The position numbers were made by a program, and so were the translations under genes. Of a stretch of DNA of 21,071 bases, positions 7,489 through 14,776 are shown piece by piece; position 1 is the first letter of the stretch, and the number at the start of each line of letters is the position of its first letter. Origin of the DNA: Bacillota bacterium (GTDB lineage Bacteria; Bacillota; DTU065); assembly GCA_012842235.1 (NCBI GenBank), contig DUTE01000395.1, positions 1-21,071 on the forward strand. The letters run 5' to 3'. Under the pieces are notes generated by a model. It was not told where the DNA came from and did no database searches. It saw nothing but the letters and a program-made list of their open reading frames with translations.

Positions 7489-8167
7489 TGAATATACTGT
7501 TGTCCTTACTGGTGCTGGTACTTCTACAGCAAGTGGTATCCCTGATTTTAGAGGCCCAAAAGGCCTATGGAAGCAGGTAGATCCAATCTATGCTCTTTCT
7601 GTAGATGCCTTCTACAGTGATACAGAGAGATTCTATGAGTTCTTCTTTAATATGCTCTCTGAGTTTTCTCAATGTAAACCTAATGATGCTCATTTTGCCA
7701 TTGCTGAACTGGAAAAAAGAGGTGTCATTAAGTCGGTAATTACTCAAAACATCGATGAATTGCATCAAAGAGCTGGAAGTAAAAATGTTTTAGAGATTCA
7801 TGGAACAAGCTATAGAGGGATTTGCCTCAAATGTGGTCATAAACAACCCCTTACCCCTAGTGATACTTTACCTCGTTGTACTAAGTGTAATGGGTTAATA
7901 AGACCATTGGTAGTTCTATTTGGCGATCCTATGCCACAAGATTACCTCAAAGCTGAAAAAGAAGCCTACAAAGCTGATCTGCTTATTGTTGTTGGCTCAA
8001 GTCTCCAGGTTAGCCCCGCATGCTATCTACCTTTGAGAGCAAAAAAGGTGGCTATACTCAACTTAGAACCAACACCATTTGATAGTCAAGCAGCCTTTGT
8101 TTCCCATAAAAAAGCAGAAGAGGCACTGCCTAAACTATTAGAATTCCTAGATCTGGAAGCCGTATAA
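7457..8167 (+). CDS. Sir2-family NAD-dependent protein deacylase (sirtuin)
   Basis: A 236-aa sirtuin that removes acyl groups from lysine using NAD+, giving nicotinamide and O-acyl-ADP-ribose. Visible motifs are GAGTSTASGIPDFRG (19-33), TQNID (96-100), the catalytic H115 in EIHG, the zinc cysteines C123, C126, C141 and C144, LVVLFGDPMP (151-160) and VVGSSLQV. Length is normal for bacterial Sir2. The start at 7457 was chosen because AGGTGA lies 5 nt before it; the open frame extends upstream to 7385 without a ribosome site and would only overlap the neighbouring gene more. The gene overlaps the end of the ParB-fold/ferredoxin gene by 32 nt, which implies co-translation and perhaps a shared process. 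Confidence 0.93.
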   Translation: MKELAKLIQNSEYTVVLTGAGTSTASGIPDFRGPKGLWKQVDPIYALSVDAFYSDTERFYEFFFNMLSEFSQCKPNDAHFAIAELEKRGVIKSVITQNIDELHQRAGSKNVLEIHGTSYRGICLKCGHKQPLTPSDTLPRCTKCNGLIRPLVVLFGDPMPQDYLKAEKEAYKADLLIVVGSSLQVSPACYLPLRAKKVAILNLEPTPFDSQAAFVSHKKAEEALPKLLEFLDLEAV

Positions 8168-8233
8168 TGAAGGAAGGCCTGAAAGTTTTTGCGAATTATT
8201 TATACAGACCACAACAAAGGAAGTGTCTGTTAA

Positions 8234-9043
8234 ATGAAAAAACTTTTGGGCTTTTTTCTTATCATAAGTGTAACTTGTCTCTTTAGCAGACTCTGCCTTT
8301 TAAAACCTCAAGTAGAATCTCTTGAAAAAACAGAATACACGATGCTAGATAAACCCCACCTGACAGTAGCCACCTATAATATATGCCATGGTACCGACGC
8401 AGATGGTAATCTTCGTCTCCACGAGATATCATCTGTGCTTTCAGATGCTGATATAGTCTTTATCTGTGAGGTCGATCGTGTCTTTAACAGTAGATCAAAC
8501 TATTTAGATGAACTAATGGTCTTAAAAAGATTAACCGGCTTAAAATACCATTACTTTGTCCCAACTTTAGAGAAAGCTAAGCTCTTTAACTTCAAGGGTA
8601 GCTATGGTATTGCCATCTTAAGCCGCTATCCTCTTAAGGATCCAAAAATTCATTACTTGCCTACAGAATATTTCAATGAACCAAGAGCAGCTATATCTTT
8701 TAGTATTGAGTGGCAAAACCAAGAGGTAAAACTCTTAGCTACTCACCTTTCTCCTTCATACCAAGAAAAAAACATACAGCTTGAATATATCGCTAACATA
8801 GCAGTAGATACTGATCTTTTACTTGGGGATTTTAATGCTCACCCCCACGAAATTGACTTTCTCAAGAAATCTCTTGTACTGGTAAGTGCAGAAGCTAAAC
8901 CTACCTTTCCTGCAGACAATCCTACTTTTCAAATCGATTACATTCTCTATGGCAATAAGTTAAAACTAAGAGACTCGCAAACGATCCCGGTTTTATACTC
9001 TGATCACCTACCAGTAAGAGCAAGCTTTTACTTAAATGAATAA
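8234..9043 (+). CDS. Membrane-anchored or exported endonuclease/exonuclease/phosphatase-family protein
   Basis: A 269-aa protein of the EEP superfamily (DNase I, exonuclease III, inositol-phosphatase fold). Conserved residues are visible: N49 in ATYNIC, E79 in ICEVD, the GSYGIAILSRYPL strand (122-134), R151, H171 in ATHLS, D199 and N201 in LLGDFNAHP, D235 in FQIDYIL, and D257-H258 in SDHLP. A hydrophobic N-terminus (about residues 3-22) acts as signal or anchor; C15 and C21 do not sit in a convincing lipobox. It follows Sir2 by 66 nt with an AGGA-type site 12 nt before the ATG and precedes a strong terminator, so it is likely the last gene of the phosphoesterase-ParB-Sir2 unit. The substrate could be DNA, a phospholipid or a nucleotide. 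Confidence 0.85.
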   Translation: MKKLLGFFLIISVTCLFSRLCLLKPQVESLEKTEYTMLDKPHLTVATYNICHGTDADGNLRLHEISSVLSDADIVFICEVDRVFNSRSNYLDELMVLKRLTGLKYHYFVPTLEKAKLFNFKGSYGIAILSRYPLKDPKIHYLPTEYFNEPRAAISFSIEWQNQEVKLLATHLSPSYQEKNIQLEYIANIAVDTDLLLGDFNAHPHEIDFLKKSLVLVSAEAKPTFPADNPTFQIDYILYGNKLKLRDSQTIPVLYSDHLPVRASFYLNE

Positions 9044-9050
9044 AGTAATA

Positions 9051-9080
9051 AAGCCGTCTGGTTAGACCAGACGGCTTTTT
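9051..9080 (+). terminator. Intrinsic terminator between convergent genes
   Basis: A 12-bp perfect stem (9051-9062 with 9066-9077), 3-nt loop, then five T in all at the right end. On the minus strand it is followed by the T-rich TTATTACTTT, so it may also serve the convergent DUF4139-like gene. Confidence 0.92.
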
Positions 9081-9112
9081 AGGTTTTCAGCTTTTAGACT
9101 TTTACAGTTTAA

Positions 9113-10360
9113 TTATTTTTCAGGATAAAAAACCGCATAATCAAAGACGACTTCTTCTTTACTACCTACTACAACATCAAAGATTACAATATTAGATGAA
9201 ATTCTTCTGTATGGCATTTTGCTTTCAACTTCAGAATTGCTCCTAGGCAGAAAGGCTTTTACTTGAACTGTAACCTCTTCCTCTTTGTTGTTTTTTAAAG
9301 TTACTCTATATTCATCAACAAGATTTAAGCCCTTTTTATAGTGTCTTAACGACTCTCGTAAACCAGCGATATCTAAGGTTTCCCCAAGATTTAGTTTTAG
9401 CTTGCCTGATTGTGGCTTACTGGAAAGAAACTGTTTTGAGGCAAGAATCCCCTTATCAAAGATGCTGATTTCACCTTGTGGTAAAGGTTGTTTGATGCCG
9501 CTTAACTCTATCTCCACATTGATGCGATTATCATCCATAATGTAACTGCGCTCTACCTTAAGGTCTTCTTCTTTGAGAAGATCTAAGCGCAACCTTGCCT
9601 CACTTGGTATATCAATCTTTCTAGGAATTTCATAGACCGCGGTCTCTGCTCTTTGTGTCATCTGTGGCTCTTGGATCATATCAAAGGAGCCTTTTGTAGA
9701 TAAAGCCATCTCATTTCTTAGCCCATACGGATAATAATTAGGTTCAGTTTTGGCAATAAGTCTAACTGAAGCATCTTTATATGAATTTGTCGTCTTATTA
9801 TCGATCTGATACTCACCAACTAAGGTTGCTTTTTTGTCATTTAACTCTAAAGAGTAGATAACATTCCAAGATATACCTGAGGCAATATAGCGTACCTGGA
9901 GATTTTCTAGCTCTTGTTTCTTTTGGTTTAATAACTCAAGTTTTAACTTTTTCGTAAAATTAACCTTTTCTTGAGGAATAATACTTGTGACATGGTCTTT
10001 GTTTATGATAGCAACTAGATTCCCGTTTTCTGAGTCAACTAAAACTAATTCTTCACCTAAACTCTTTAATATTCCCTTATAAAGTCTACCTCCACTTACA
10101 AAAACGTGTACTAGACGACCTTCAAGCTGAGAACTTTTTTCTTCAATTCTTGATAGGACTTCGATCTCAGGGCTTAGAATTACAAAAGAATTAAGATCAA
10201 TATTCTCAGGAAGTTGCCACTGAACTACTTTGGTTCCCTCGCCGATTTTTTCTGGCCAATTGTCTTTGATGATTGCATAATCTGAATATATATCTACCTC
10301 CAAACCCATGGCAAAAGCTGATAAAATACAACATAATCCGAGAATTATTCCGGTTCTCAC
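9113..10360 (-). CDS. Exported DUF4139-like protein
   Basis: A 415-aa protein with a signal peptide (about residues 1-18, ending AFA-MG), so it is likely outside the cytoplasm. The middle, from about residue 155, has YIASGISWNVIYSLEL followed by TLVGEYQIDNKTTNSYKDASVRLIA. This matches from memory the beta-rich DUF4139 pattern in which a Y-x-A-S-G-x-S-W stretch precedes a strand describing ordered, non-enzymatic beta sandwich. No catalytic motif is visible. The start is GTG, 6 nt after a good GAGGTGAT site. It is transcribed alone on the minus strand, ending near the bidirectional terminator at 9051-9080. The function of this family is unknown; an envelope or surface role is inference. Confidence 0.72.
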   Translation of the reverse strand: MRTGIILGLCCILSAFAMGLEVDIYSDYAIIKDNWPEKIGEGTKVVQWQLPENIDLNSFVILSPEIEVLSRIEEKSSQLEGRLVHVFVSGGRLYKGILKSLGEELVLVDSENGNLVAIINKDHVTSIIPQEKVNFTKKLKLELLNQKKQELENLQVRYIASGISWNVIYSLELNDKKATLVGEYQIDNKTTNSYKDASVRLIAKTEPNYYPYGLRNEMALSTKGSFDMIQEPQMTQRAETAVYEIPRKIDIPSEARLRLDLLKEEDLKVERSYIMDDNRINVEIELSGIKQPLPQGEISIFDKGILASKQFLSSKPQSGKLKLNLGETLDIAGLRESLRHYKKGLNLVDEYRVTLKNNKEEEVTVQVKAFLPRSNSEVESKMPYRRISSNIVIFDVVVGSKEEVVFDYAVFYPEK

Positions 10361-10490
10361 TAGTTATCACCTCATATATGTTATTGCATACAATATTATT
10401 AGACCACATTTTCCCTATAAAGATACGGGTTTTCTCATATAGAGTCCAGAAATTGCGGCTTTTTACTACTTAAGCATTAATTTACACATA

Positions 10491-10516
10491 TCTTATCCTC
10501 TTCCTTCAGGATAAGA
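10491..10516. repeat. 9-bp inverted repeat upstream of the DUF4139-like gene
   Basis: TCTTATCCT (10491-10499) is exactly matched by AGGATAAGA (10508-10516) around CTTCCTTC. There is no T-run on either side, so a protein-binding site or an RNA hairpin is possible. It lies in the 219-nt gap between the minus-strand redox operon and the DUF4139-like gene. Confidence 0.4.
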
Positions 10517-10539
10517 ATGCTAATACGCTATTTCTGCAA

Positions 10540-10572
10540 AGAAGAAGCCCGAGGAAAAGTAATCCCCTCGAG
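10540..10572 (-). terminator. Terminator of the ccdA/thioredoxin operon
   Basis: On the minus strand CTCGAGG (10572-10566) pairs with CCTCGGG (10554-10548, one G-U pair), and the pyrimidine-rich CTTCTTCTTT follows. It starts 8 nt after the thioredoxin-like gene's stop codon. Confidence 0.7.
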
Positions 10573-10579
10573 TTTCTTT

Positions 10580-11182
10580 CTAACTTTCGCCCGTAATCCG
10601 AGCAATTTGGGTTCTAAAAGTAGCCTCAGGAAGCATCTCGTTATAGCGAGCTTTGATTACCCCTTCTCTATCGATAAATAATGTGCCTGGAATACCACGA
10701 AAAAGATATCTCGTAAAGATTCTGCTATTTTTATCGTAAACTACAGGCATAGTAAAGAAATTTTTCTCGTAAAAACCTTGAACTGTCTCTACTGACTCAC
10801 CCACATTTACAAGTAGATAGACTAAATCAGAGCCTTTTTCTTGATATTCTCTCCAGATCTTTTCCATATGAGGCATCTCTGCTTTACAGGGAGAGCACCA
10901 GGTCGCCCAGAAATTTAAAACAATGGGTCTGCCATAAAAATCACTAAGAGAAACAACATTACCATCTGCATCTTCTAAGGTAAAATCCATTGCTTTATTA
11001 CCAGAAAACACACCTATATTGGGAAGTGGAGTCTCTTTTGATTCTTCTAGATTTTGTGTATTTGCAGCATTTACTCTAATCTCTTCTGGTTGAGGCCAGA
11101 GAAGATATACAGACACACCAATAACTAAAGCAACGATTAAAAAGAAAATCCATCTTTTTTTGCCAAATGGACAAGATACCAA
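10580..11182 (-). CDS. Membrane-anchored TlpA/ResA-like thioredoxin
   Basis: A 200-aa thioredoxin-fold protein. A hydrophobic segment (about 11-29) anchors it with the redox domain outside the membrane. The domain starts near AMDFTLEDADG, has the active-site WCSPC (95-99) and the cis-proline P165 in RGIPGTLFID, and carries the extra insert seen in TlpA/ResA-type proteins. It reduces disulfides, for example in apocytochrome c or other exported proteins, using electrons delivered by CcdA, which is encoded just upstream (24-nt gap). The start is TTG, 7 nt after a strong AGGAGG site; no ATG lies near. It is the last gene of its operon. The particular client protein cannot be told. Confidence 0.92.
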   Translation of the reverse strand: MVSCPFGKKRWIFFLIVALVIGVSVYLLWPQPEEIRVNAANTQNLEESKETPLPNIGVFSGNKAMDFTLEDADGNVVSLSDFYGRPIVLNFWATWCSPCKAEMPHMEKIWREYQEKGSDLVYLLVNVGESVETVQGFYEKNFFTMPVVYDKNSRIFTRYLFRGIPGTLFIDREGVIKARYNEMLPEATFRTQIARITGES

Positions 11183-11206
11183 GGTTTTTCCTCCTTTTTC
11201 TTTGTA

Positions 11207-11908
11207 CTAAATCCCCCAGCTAGGTAAATATCTTGCTAATGTTTGCAACCAACCAAAAAACATCATTACACCAAAGACAATCATTAAATAGCCGGCAAAT
11301 CTACTTATCCAAATAGTCTTTCTTGTAATGCCAGACCACTTGTGTTTTAAACGATCCATGAATATTGCGGCTAAAAAGAAGGGGATAGCCAAGCCTATTG
11401 CGTAAATAAACAGCAAGAAAACTCCTTGAATAAGTGAACCGGTCGTCGAAGCAAGTACTAGTATCGATCCTAATATTGGCCCTATACATGGTGTCCAGCC
11501 ACTACCAAAAGCCAAACCAAAAAGAAGACTTTGAAAGAAACCGGTTCCTTTTTCTGATACTTGTAATCTCTTTTCGAAATTAAGAAAGGGAATGTTTACT
11601 AACTGCGAAAGATGCAAGCCAAAGACAACTATTATTATCCCGGCAATCTTTTGCAAGATTATCTGATTGGCTAACAAAAATTGGCCTAAAAGTGTAGCTG
11701 AGGCACCAAGCAAAACAAAGATTATGGTAAAACCTGTAATAAAACCTAAAGAATTAACTACTAGTTTGTTTTCCCCCGCATTCTCACTAGCCATACCAGC
11801 TAGATAAGCTACATAAACAGGAATAAGAGGTAAGACACAGGGAGAGAAAAATGATGCTAAACCTGCTAAAAAAGCTAACCATAAGGAAACTGAAGTCTGT
11901 GCCAACAT
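11207..11908 (-). CDS. ccdA: CcdA-type thiol-disulfide membrane transporter
   Basis: A 233-aa integral membrane protein with six hydrophobic segments. It carries both conserved redox cysteines in symmetric proline-flanked motifs, SPCVLPLIP (C24) and GWTPCIGPI (C141), as in CcdA/DsbD-beta proteins. It moves reducing equivalents from cytoplasmic thioredoxin across the membrane to an extracytoplasmic thiol protein, here very probably the adjacent TlpA-like thioredoxin. The ATG start follows AGGAGG by 6 nt; that site lies within the intergenic gap after the small upstream gene. Length and topology match the family. A role in cytochrome c maturation is possible, but no cytochrome gene is in the window. 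Confidence 0.95.
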   Translation of the reverse strand: MLAQTSVSLWLAFLAGLASFFSPCVLPLIPVYVAYLAGMASENAGENKLVVNSLGFITGFTIIFVLLGASATLLGQFLLANQIILQKIAGIIIVVFGLHLSQLVNIPFLNFEKRLQVSEKGTGFFQSLLFGLAFGSGWTPCIGPILGSILVLASTTGSLIQGVFLLFIYAIGLAIPFFLAAIFMDRLKHKWSGITRKTIWISRFAGYLMIVFGVMMFFGWLQTLARYLPSWGI

Positions 11909-11922
11909 TTAGTACCTCCTCT

Positions 11923-12252
11923 TTAGTCTTCTAATTTTACAAATACAGTGTATAGATCCCCATCAAGTGGCCATAAAAGCCTTTTTGGCTCTTTTGCCTG
12001 AGTTTCTTTGTAAAGGGGGCGCCCTTCAAAGAAGGTTGTAGTTTCGATCAGTTTTAGATCTATTACCGCTACAACGGTAAGGGTTCTTTGGTAGTAGCTA
12101 CCTTCGTAAATTAAATACTCATCTAAAGCTACGACTTCGATAACTTCTGTGTCTTTTGGCATACCCCATAAAGCGATAATTGACACTACCAATAAACAAA
12201 CAAATATGCTTGCAAGTCTCAACTCTTGGCGATTGATATTGACAATAAGCAT
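11923..12252 (-). CDS. Small membrane-anchored hypothetical protein, first gene of the ccdA operon
   Basis: Not recognised. It is 109 aa, with one transmembrane segment (about residues 13-30) after a short polar N-terminus, so the C-terminal 78 residues (rich in strands and aromatic or charged residues, ending FVKLED) probably face outward. It contains no cysteine in that domain, so it is not itself a thiol carrier. It stands 14 nt before ccdA and shares the promoter with the CsoR-like operator. The ATG follows GGAGG by 7 nt, but the predicted transcription start may fall between them. An accessory role in the thiol-redox pathway is inference from position. Confidence 0.7.
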   Translation of the reverse strand: MLIVNINRQELRLASIFVCLLVVSIIALWGMPKDTEVIEVVALDEYLIYEGSYYQRTLTVVAVIDLKLIETTTFFEGRPLYKETQAKEPKRLLWPLDGDLYTVFVKLED

Positions 12253-12264
12253 AACCTTACCTCC

Positions 12265-12293
12265 ATTATACCCTATAGGGGTATTTTTGACAC
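12265..12293 (-). promoter_or_regulatory. Promoter with embedded CsoR-family-like operator for the ccdA/thioredoxin operon
   Basis: On the minus strand a -35-like GTGTCA (12293-12288), a 17-nt spacer and a perfect TATAAT (12270-12265) are seen. The spacer and -10 edge hold ATACCC-CTATA-GGGTAT (12284-12268), a perfect 6-5-6 inverted repeat. This is the shape of operators bound by CsoR-family repressors (copper-sensing CsoR, persulfide-sensing CstR). Placement between -35 and -10 suits repression. The repressor gene is not in the window. Confidence 0.7.
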
Positions 12294-12450
12294 CTGTTTT
12301 TTTCTTTGCCTACTAAAAGCCCATTTTTATTAAACTCTATTCATGTTTGCTTAGAAACTAGACTGTTTTTAGCTTTTTGTTAGTTAAAACCTTTTAGAAG
12401 ATTTTACTACTTTACTTCTTGTAAATTTGTACGCAAAGTTCTATGTAACG

Positions 12451-12489
12451 AAAAAGAGACAGCGAGAATAAATCTCGTTGTCTCTTTTT
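12451..12489 (-). terminator. Terminator of the FMN/FAD flavoprotein gene (likely bidirectional)
   Basis: A 17-bp stem (12451-12467 with 12473-12489, one G-U pair) with a 5-nt loop lies 19 nt past the minus-strand stop. The arms begin and end in A5/T5 runs, giving a U-tract in either direction, longest on the plus strand. The rest of the gap 12294-12450 shows nothing I can name. Confidence 0.88.
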
Positions 12490-12508
12490 TTATTTATACT
12501 GCTTTGTT

Positions 12509-14335
12509 TTATTTAGACAAGGCAAACTCCACAGCACTTCTTGCAGCTACTTTACCCCAAAGAACACAGATTGTATTAGCTAAACCGCCAATAGAAGCTG
12601 CACCACCAATATTAGCCCCACCGACTAGCTCGCCACATTGGTATAGACCAACAATTGGTTGACCCTCTTTATTAATGATCTGAGCTTTGGTATTCATAAG
12701 AGGTCCACCTTTAGTTAGCATTAAATAGGGTACAGTTTTTACTGCATAGTAAGGCCCACTCCCAAAGGCAGTAAGTTCGTTGGTACGCCCAAAATCAGTA
12801 TCTTTTCCATTTTGAGCAAAAGTATTATATCTCTTAATTGTCTCTACGAGAGCATCTTTGTTTATACCAGCATTTATTGCTAATTCTTCTATTGTATCCC
12901 CTTTAAACACTACATCGCCTTTAGATATCTCTTCTTCAAAGCGAACCCAACCAGCATCGTTTGTCATGGCAAAACCTGCACCATACGAAAGAATTGGCTT
13001 ATTTGCTTGTTTCATAGCTTCGTCAAAGACAATATAAACAATGTTTTCTGGAGCACTAGCCCACACAGCTTGTTTGGGGGCAGGATTACAGTCGATTTCA
13101 TCAATCATACGTTTACCCTCTAGATTAACCCAAATTGCCCCAGGGTACTTTGAAGTATTAGCAACCATTGTTTTTGCGTAGACACCATCATTAACCGGAA
13201 CAGCACCTGGATATGCTGGCAGATATTCCATGTTAGAAAACTGAGCTCCGGCTTTTTCAGCAAAGTCATAGCCATCCCCAGTAGCAAAAGCAGGGGCATC
13301 TGTACGAGAATTTTCGAAATTGTAGCGCTTTACCCACTCTTCATTATGGCCATAACCACCTGTGGCAAGAATCGTTGCATTTGCTTTATATGTGGTCAAA
13401 TTACCTTCTTTATCTTTAGCAACTACACCAACTACAGCTTCATCTTCTAGAACAATGTCAACAACCTTTGTGTTGAGCAAAAGAACTACTTTACCTTCCC
13501 TGATTTGCTCGTTAAGAAGTTCTTCTAACTTATCTACAACAGCCTTAGCGCCACCTTGTATATGGATTTCACGTAAGGTATCAAAGGCCTCATAGACTGC
13601 TGGTTGATAGAGTTTCCTATCACCAAAGCTAATACCAATAGAATCATACCAGTCAATAGCTTGAGCTGAATATTCTACATGATAGCGGGCTAGTTCAGGT
13701 ATAAAGATACCTTTGCCAAGACGCTCAATATCTGCATAAAACTTTGCAGGACTATCTTCAACATTATTTTCCAATTGAACTTTTGTTCCAGCACCAGACA
13801 AAGTGCCTCCTGCATATAAACCAGACCCACCAACTCGTGAGTTTTGTTCAAACAAAATAACATTAGCACCTAATGAAGCGGCCTCATAGGCAGCATTTAA
13901 GCCAGCCATTCCTGCGCCAACTACCAGAACATCTGCCTTTTCAAAAGGTAACATTGCATTGTCTTCTTCGCTCTTTAGCCCTAAGGCTGTATTTAAAGCA
14001 TTAGCTACTGCTTCTTTTATGGCATCAGAGGTAATTGTTGCACCAGCAACACTATCTACATCTACAGATTGTTTTTTTAGGATTTGTCGAGGAATATTAT
14101 TAATAGCAGGATCGGATAGTCCAGGGGTTTCACTATGGCTTTCGATTTCTATTGAATTAATCTTGCCATTAACAATAGATACTGATACAACTACTTCTCC
14201 ACCAATACCGTTACCTTTTCCTTGATAAATCCCATCTTTATAATTGGCACTTTTTCCCATTGCGAATGCTTGATGTGCACCGAGTGCTAGAACAAGTAGT
14301 AAAACTGTTAATACTAGTTTTGTCTTTTTTTTCAT
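12509..14335 (-). CDS. Exported FMN-binding/FAD flavoprotein oxidoreductase (fumarate-reductase superfamily)
   Basis: A 608-aa protein with a signal peptide (about 1-25, ending AFA). Residues about 35-118 are an FMN_bind domain with SVAGATITS (95-103); T100 is the candidate for covalent FMN attachment by an ApbE-type transferase. From about 133 an FAD_binding_2 domain starts with VVGAGMAG (138-145) and RVGGSGLYAGG, and ends with LYQCGELVGGANIGG and the GGLANTICVLWGK tail. The layout equals FMN-containing fumarate/urocanate-type reductases. The position where fumarate reductases have an H-T-x-G-G motif reads LTKGGPLM, so the substrate is likely another unsaturated compound. A AAGGG site lies 7 nt before the ATG. 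It is monocistronic, with a strong regulated promoter. Confidence 0.88.
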   Translation of the reverse strand: MKKKTKLVLTVLLLVLALGAHQAFAMGKSANYKDGIYQGKGNGIGGEVVVSVSIVNGKINSIEIESHSETPGLSDPAINNIPRQILKKQSVDVDSVAGATITSDAIKEAVANALNTALGLKSEEDNAMLPFEKADVLVVGAGMAGLNAAYEAASLGANVILFEQNSRVGGSGLYAGGTLSGAGTKVQLENNVEDSPAKFYADIERLGKGIFIPELARYHVEYSAQAIDWYDSIGISFGDRKLYQPAVYEAFDTLREIHIQGGAKAVVDKLEELLNEQIREGKVVLLLNTKVVDIVLEDEAVVGVVAKDKEGNLTTYKANATILATGGYGHNEEWVKRYNFENSRTDAPAFATGDGYDFAEKAGAQFSNMEYLPAYPGAVPVNDGVYAKTMVANTSKYPGAIWVNLEGKRMIDEIDCNPAPKQAVWASAPENIVYIVFDEAMKQANKPILSYGAGFAMTNDAGWVRFEEEISKGDVVFKGDTIEELAINAGINKDALVETIKRYNTFAQNGKDTDFGRTNELTAFGSGPYYAVKTVPYLMLTKGGPLMNTKAQIINKEGQPIVGLYQCGELVGGANIGGAASIGGLANTICVLWGKVAARSAVEFALSK

Positions 14336-14365
14336 TAATTTCCCTTCTTTCTCTAGGTATGTTGT

Positions 14366-14394
14366 ATTATAAATAGCAATAGCTATTAAACCAA
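14366..14394 (-). promoter_or_regulatory. Candidate second promoter of the flavoprotein gene
   Basis: Minus strand TTGGTT (14394-14389), 17-nt spacer, TATAAT (14371-14366). The spacer holds a 6-4-6 inverted repeat, AATAGC-AATA-GCTATT (14372-14387 on the plus strand). The -35 box is weak (3 of 6). Confidence 0.4.
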
Positions 14395-14461
14395 ACGCCT
14401 TGAAACCTTTTGAGATCGTTTTCTTGGGTTTTAAGCCTGTATAGTCAAACTTTGGTAAAAC

Positions 14462-14517
14462 TAAGCGTTAACCGCTTAATACTTGTTTATCATATGATAA
14501 CCTAATCACTTTGTCAA
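14462..14517 (-). promoter_or_regulatory. Main promoter of the flavoprotein gene with two palindromic sites
   Basis: Minus strand TTGACA (14517-14512), 17-nt spacer, TATGAT (14494-14489), a near-consensus housekeeping promoter with a leader of about 145 nt. A perfect 14-bp palindrome TTATCATATGATAA (14487-14500) covers the -10 box, and TAAGCG-N5-CGCTTA (14462-14478) lies just past the expected start. The TTATC-N4-GATAA spacing resembles CRP/FNR-family sites. Confidence 0.75.
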
Positions 14518-14657
14518 TAATATAACTAACTTTTGGAGAGTATATTTGGCAAAACTTTGTTTTTTTATTTTCCCCAAGCACAATTAATAGAAACTTATTT
14601 TTATAGGATCTTAGGCAAAATATAGTAGTTGGTAATCTTCATTATTTTTAGAAACAG

Positions 14658-14691
14658 TTATCACTAACGCTTAAGGACAATTATCACCAAC
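14658..14691. repeat. Two direct repeats (11 bp, 10 identical) in the long gap
   Basis: TTATCACTAAC (14658-14668) and TTATCACCAAC (14681-14691), start-to-start 23 bp. They lie in the 633-nt gene-free stretch 14336-14968, which otherwise holds only the flavoprotein promoters and the composite hairpin. No coding frame is convincing there. Confidence 0.4.
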
Positions 14692-14776
14692 AAAGCTGCC
14701 TTAAATTTCATTTTTGGCTGCTTAACTAATGTTTTTTCTCTTTACATAGCAAACCATTTTTAATTCCCTAGATATA

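Noticed and set aside
8167..8286. 39-codon frame starting at the Sir2 stop (TAATG overlap)
   Set aside because: The ribosome site is weak, it runs into the well-supported EEP gene in another frame, and the product resembles nothing known to me.
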